A stretch of DNA of 7,378 nucleotides from Nanobdellota archaeon (lineage in GTDB: Archaea; Nanobdellota; Nanobdellia; Woesearchaeales; JAGLGH01): assembly GCA_023144115.1 (NCBI GenBank), contig JAGLGH010000004.1, positions 1 through 7,378 on the forward strand, in the 5' to 3' direction. Position 1 is the stretch's first letter. Each line of letters opens with the position of its first letter. Below are positions 5,015 to 7,378 of the stretch, in pieces. The translations under genes and the position numbers were made by a program. Under the pieces are notes generated by a model. The model had not been told where the DNA came from, searched no databases, and saw nothing but the letters and a program-made list of their open reading frames with translations.

Positions 5015-7378
5015 TTAGAGATTTCTCACAGCTTTTTCAATTATTTCTGCTGCTTTAATATAAGAATCTTCTTTTATCATAAAAGGTTTTCCAATCTTTA
5101 TCCTTGATCTTCCAAACCTTGGCCCTATTTTCCCCTTCGCCAATATCTTTATCATGCCCTCAATTTTCACAGGCACAACTGGCACTTTCATTTCAACAGC
5201 TAACACACCTATGCCCTGCTTGAATTTAAGAATTTTTTCTGCTCTCTCTCCTGCAGGGTAGATTATAATATTCCACCCATTGCCTATTAAATCACCAGTA
5301 TACTTCAGGCTTCGCCTAAAACCCTTTTTTTGCGGAAATGGGTAAATATTAAAAAATACTGTAACTAAATAAAATAATGCCTTTTTTGTAAAACTCTTGA
5401 ATTTTAAATCATCTCTTAAGAAATATTCCTGCAGCGCAGCAACAGCAGTCTTTTGAGAAAATCTTAACGGCAGCATCATTAAAGTCATTGGCGTATCAAA
5501 GTGACTTTGATGGTTTGACGCAAATATGACTGGACCCCTTACTCCATTTAGATTTTCCTTTCCCTCAATAGCAGGCCAACTAAACAGCCTGACAACAGGG
5601 AACAAAATCAATCTCTGGACTATAAATCTCAATGCTCCTATAAAGCCAGATAATGCCCATCTCTTGAAAATTGCTTTTTCGCAGATAAATTTCTGTGTTT
5701 TTACAAGATTTTCCAGACCCTTTACTGTTGTATTTGGAAGAATATCTTCTTCGTCAATCTCAATATTGAATTCCTGCTCTAAAAGGGAAACCAGTTCAAC
5801 CCTATCGATTGAGGAAAGCCCTAGGTCCTGTAAACTTAACTTCTTGCTTATTTTTTTAGATGTTAACCTGGAAAGTATGGCATAAACTTTACTCTTTTTC
5901 TCAACAATTCCAGTAGGTTTTATTTTATCTTGCACAAATTCCTTCACAAGAAATTTTTTGATTTTTAGGGTTGTTGTTCTTGGAAAATCCTCATAAGGCC
6001 AAATAGTATAATTTTGAATTTTTTGGGAAGAATCAAGCATTTTATTGGCTTTAGAAATTATCTCTTTAGCGCCAGCTTTTTTTGTCATGAGCAAAACAGC
6101 ATGAATCTCTTCTCCTTTCATTGTCTCAATTCCAATGACGCAGCTGTCCCTGACACCCTCTATCTTATTAATAACACTTTCCAGGTCTTCAGGATAGATA
6201 TTCATGCCAGCAGATGTCAATATAATATCCTTTTGCCTGCCTTTCAGATGTAGGAAACCATCTTTGTCCTGATATCCTATATCCCCTGTTCTTAACCAGC
6301 TCTTCTTAAAAAGCTCTTTAGTCTTTTCTGGATTATTAAAATATCCCTGTGTTATGGAATCACCCTTTGCAAGAATTTCTCTATTTTTATCTACCTTTAT
6401 CTCAACAAAGGGAACTGGCTTTCCAACAGAGTCCAGTCTTTTGTCTTTTGATGTGTTCGCAGTTAAAACAGGAGATGTTTCTGTAAGCCCATAGCCCTGC
6501 AGGATTAGGAAACCTGCTGCATTATAAAACCGTTCCAGTTCTTTATCCAGCGGCGCGCCTCCGCACATAAAATAATTTATCCTGTTTCCAAATTTTTTAT
6601 GTATTTTCCTAAATAAAATTTTTCTTAATCCAAATGGAAGTTTTTCTGAAAACCCAAGCATAAAATTAAACCTCTCTTGCTTATTTTCATCTTTTACTTT
6701 TTTCAAGATTCCAGAATAGAATAGCTGCAAGATTCTTGGGACCATAACTGAATTTGTTATTTTTTCCTTGTTGAAAGCCTCAAACAGGACGCTGGATTTT
6801 AAATATTTTATATAAACAATAGCAGATTTGTTGGAGAGTGGTATAAAGAATCCAATCATCTGCTCAAATACATGGCTTAACGGAAGAATAGACAAAAATC
6901 TGAATCCTGAATCCACTTTTTCTATGCTGTTTAATGCATTAATATTAGAAACAAGATTTTTGTGCGTTAAAATTACTCCTTTTGGCTTGCCTGTTGTTCC
7001 TGATGTATAGATTATTTCAGCAATATCATTTCCCTCTATCACTGCAGAATCCTTTTCTTTTTTTATTTGGCTTAAAATATCCATGACCTGCTCAATTAAA
7101 ATTGTTTTACCCCTTTTTAGCTTCTGCTTATACCTTGTCTGGAAAATTATTTTTGCATTGACCTGCTGCTGGATTTTATGAACAAAATCTATATTTGACC
7201 TTAAGTCAGCAGGAACAACAATGACTCCTTCTAAAAATGCGCCAAGCAGGATTACAGCATATTCAATCCCATTATAGCTCCAGACAATAATCCTATCTCC
7301 TTTTTTTACATTATTTTTCTTAAGAAAGCATGCAAATTTCTGGGACAGATCATAAACCTCCTGATAAGTATAACAAAA
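5015..7378 (-). CDS. Fused acyl-CoA/ACP synthetase, acyl carrier protein and PlsC acyltransferase (N-terminus cut by right edge)
   Basis: The frame stays open to the window edge, so the start is missing. An internal ATG at 7084 is not the start, because the 98 codons upstream read as AMP-binding family sequence (YTYQEVYDLS, VKKGDRIIVW, VPADLRS). Of 787 visible residues, about 1-480 are an ANL adenylating enzyme: P-loop YTSGTTGKPKG (124-134), YGLTETSP (296-303), RTGD (363-366) and a likely catalytic Lys472 in PRTTTLKIKK. About 495-560 are an acyl carrier domain with LGLSSIDRVE, Ser523 being the likely phosphopantetheine site. About 575-787 are a PlsC/LPLAT acyltransferase with NHQSHFD (HxxxxD, 623-628), PAGER (708-712) and VPVVPV. 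Expected activity: activate a fatty acid with ATP, load it on the carrier arm and pass it to a glycerophospholipid-type acceptor. Bacterial Aas combines acyltransferase and synthetase in a related way. Bacterial ancestry is likely; the substrate is unknown. Confidence 0.9.
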   Translation of the reverse strand, partial: FCYTYQEVYDLSQKFACFLKKNNVKKGDRIIVWSYNGIEYAVILLGAFLEGVIVVPADLRSNIDFVHKIQQQVNAKIIFQTRYKQKLKRGKTILIEQVMDILSQIKKEKDSAVIEGNDIAEIIYTSGTTGKPKGVILTHKNLVSNINALNSIEKVDSGFRFLSILPLSHVFEQMIGFFIPLSNKSAIVYIKYLKSSVLFEAFNKEKITNSVMVPRILQLFYSGILKKVKDENKQERFNFMLGFSEKLPFGLRKILFRKIHKKFGNRINYFMCGGAPLDKELERFYNAAGFLILQGYGLTETSPVLTANTSKDKRLDSVGKPVPFVEIKVDKNREILAKGDSITQGYFNNPEKTKELFKKSWLRTGDIGYQDKDGFLHLKGRQKDIILTSAGMNIYPEDLESVINKIEGVRDSCVIGIETMKGEEIHAVLLMTKKAGAKEIISKANKMLDSSQKIQNYTIWPYEDFPRTTTLKIKKFLVKEFVQDKIKPTGIVEKKSKVYAILSRLTSKKISKKLSLQDLGLSSIDRVELVSLLEQEFNIEIDEEDILPNTTVKGLENLVKTQKFICEKAIFKRWALSGFIGALRFIVQRLILFPVVRLFSWPAIEGKENLNGVRGPVIFASNHQSHFDTPMTLMMLPLRFSQKTAVAALQEYFLRDDLKFKSFTKKALFYLVTVFFNIYPFPQKKGFRRSLKYTGDLIGNGWNIIIYPAGERAEKILKFKQGIGVLAVEMKVPVVPVKIEGMIKILAKGKIGPRFGRSRIKIGKPFMIKEDSYIKAAEIIEKAVRNL

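Noticed and set aside
5526..5885. Plus-strand frame within the acyltransferase gene
   Set aside because: Overlaps the carrier and PlsC domains, whose motifs are intact on the minus strand; no independent support.
7082..7084. ATG at 7084 as the start of the acyl synthetase
   Set aside because: Upstream codons to the window edge remain open and encode conserved adenylating-enzyme sequence, so the gene is truncated by the edge rather than starting here.
1..7378. CRISPR arrays, insertion sequences, transposase genes or attachment sites
   Set aside because: No regularly spaced repeats, terminal inverted repeats or recombinase/transposase motifs were seen on either strand.

Overview
The window looks like a low-GC archaeal genome fragment. 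An uncultivated DPANN-type lineage (Woesearchaeota/Pacearchaeota-like) is my best guess. Grounds: TATA-like boxes lie about 26 bases from start codons or from the 5' end of an RNA gene; transcripts look leaderless while operon-internal genes carry Shine-Dalgarno sites; there is an AmrS-type radical SAM enzyme; and a lamin-tail surface protein is packed with N-glycosylation sequons. The taxonomic guess is inference; no marker gene is present.

Left part (1-1379, minus strand). A tightly packed operon of three small coiled-coil genes reads leftward (1379-789, 785-558, 549-157). The first two share a gapless 67-residue homologous module; the third may be a distant relative. I do not recognise the family. 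Beyond its T-tract terminator lies a separate TATA box, then what reads as the 5' half of a class II-like tRNA. The 3' half is not in the window, so the tRNA has a long intron, is split, or is broken.

Middle (1380-3161). A divergent 167-base promoter region with a 14-base direct repeat separates the operon from amrS, which encodes the radical SAM enzyme of the AmmeMemoRadiSam set. Its usual partners (Memo-like and AMMECR1-like proteins) are not here. Directly after it, on the same strand, is an H-NOX/HNOB-fold protein. The residue expected to bind heme (position 102) is Leu, and the Arg of the YxSxR motif is Asn, but a cluster of C-terminal cysteines remains. It is best read as a heme-free, possibly thiol- or zinc-based sensor.

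Right part (3162-7378). After a hairpin terminator and an apparently leaderless promoter comes a 562-residue secreted, membrane-anchored lamin-tail-domain protein with about 30 sequons. Convergent to it is a large gene cut by the right edge: acyl-CoA/acyl-ACP synthetase, acyl carrier protein and PlsC-type acyltransferase fused in one chain. This is a self-contained fatty-acyl activation and transfer machine, notable in an archaeon.

The genes do not form one obvious pathway. The candidates most worth following are the heme-less H-NOX beside amrS, the three-gene coiled-coil cassette, and the tri-domain acyl-transfer protein.
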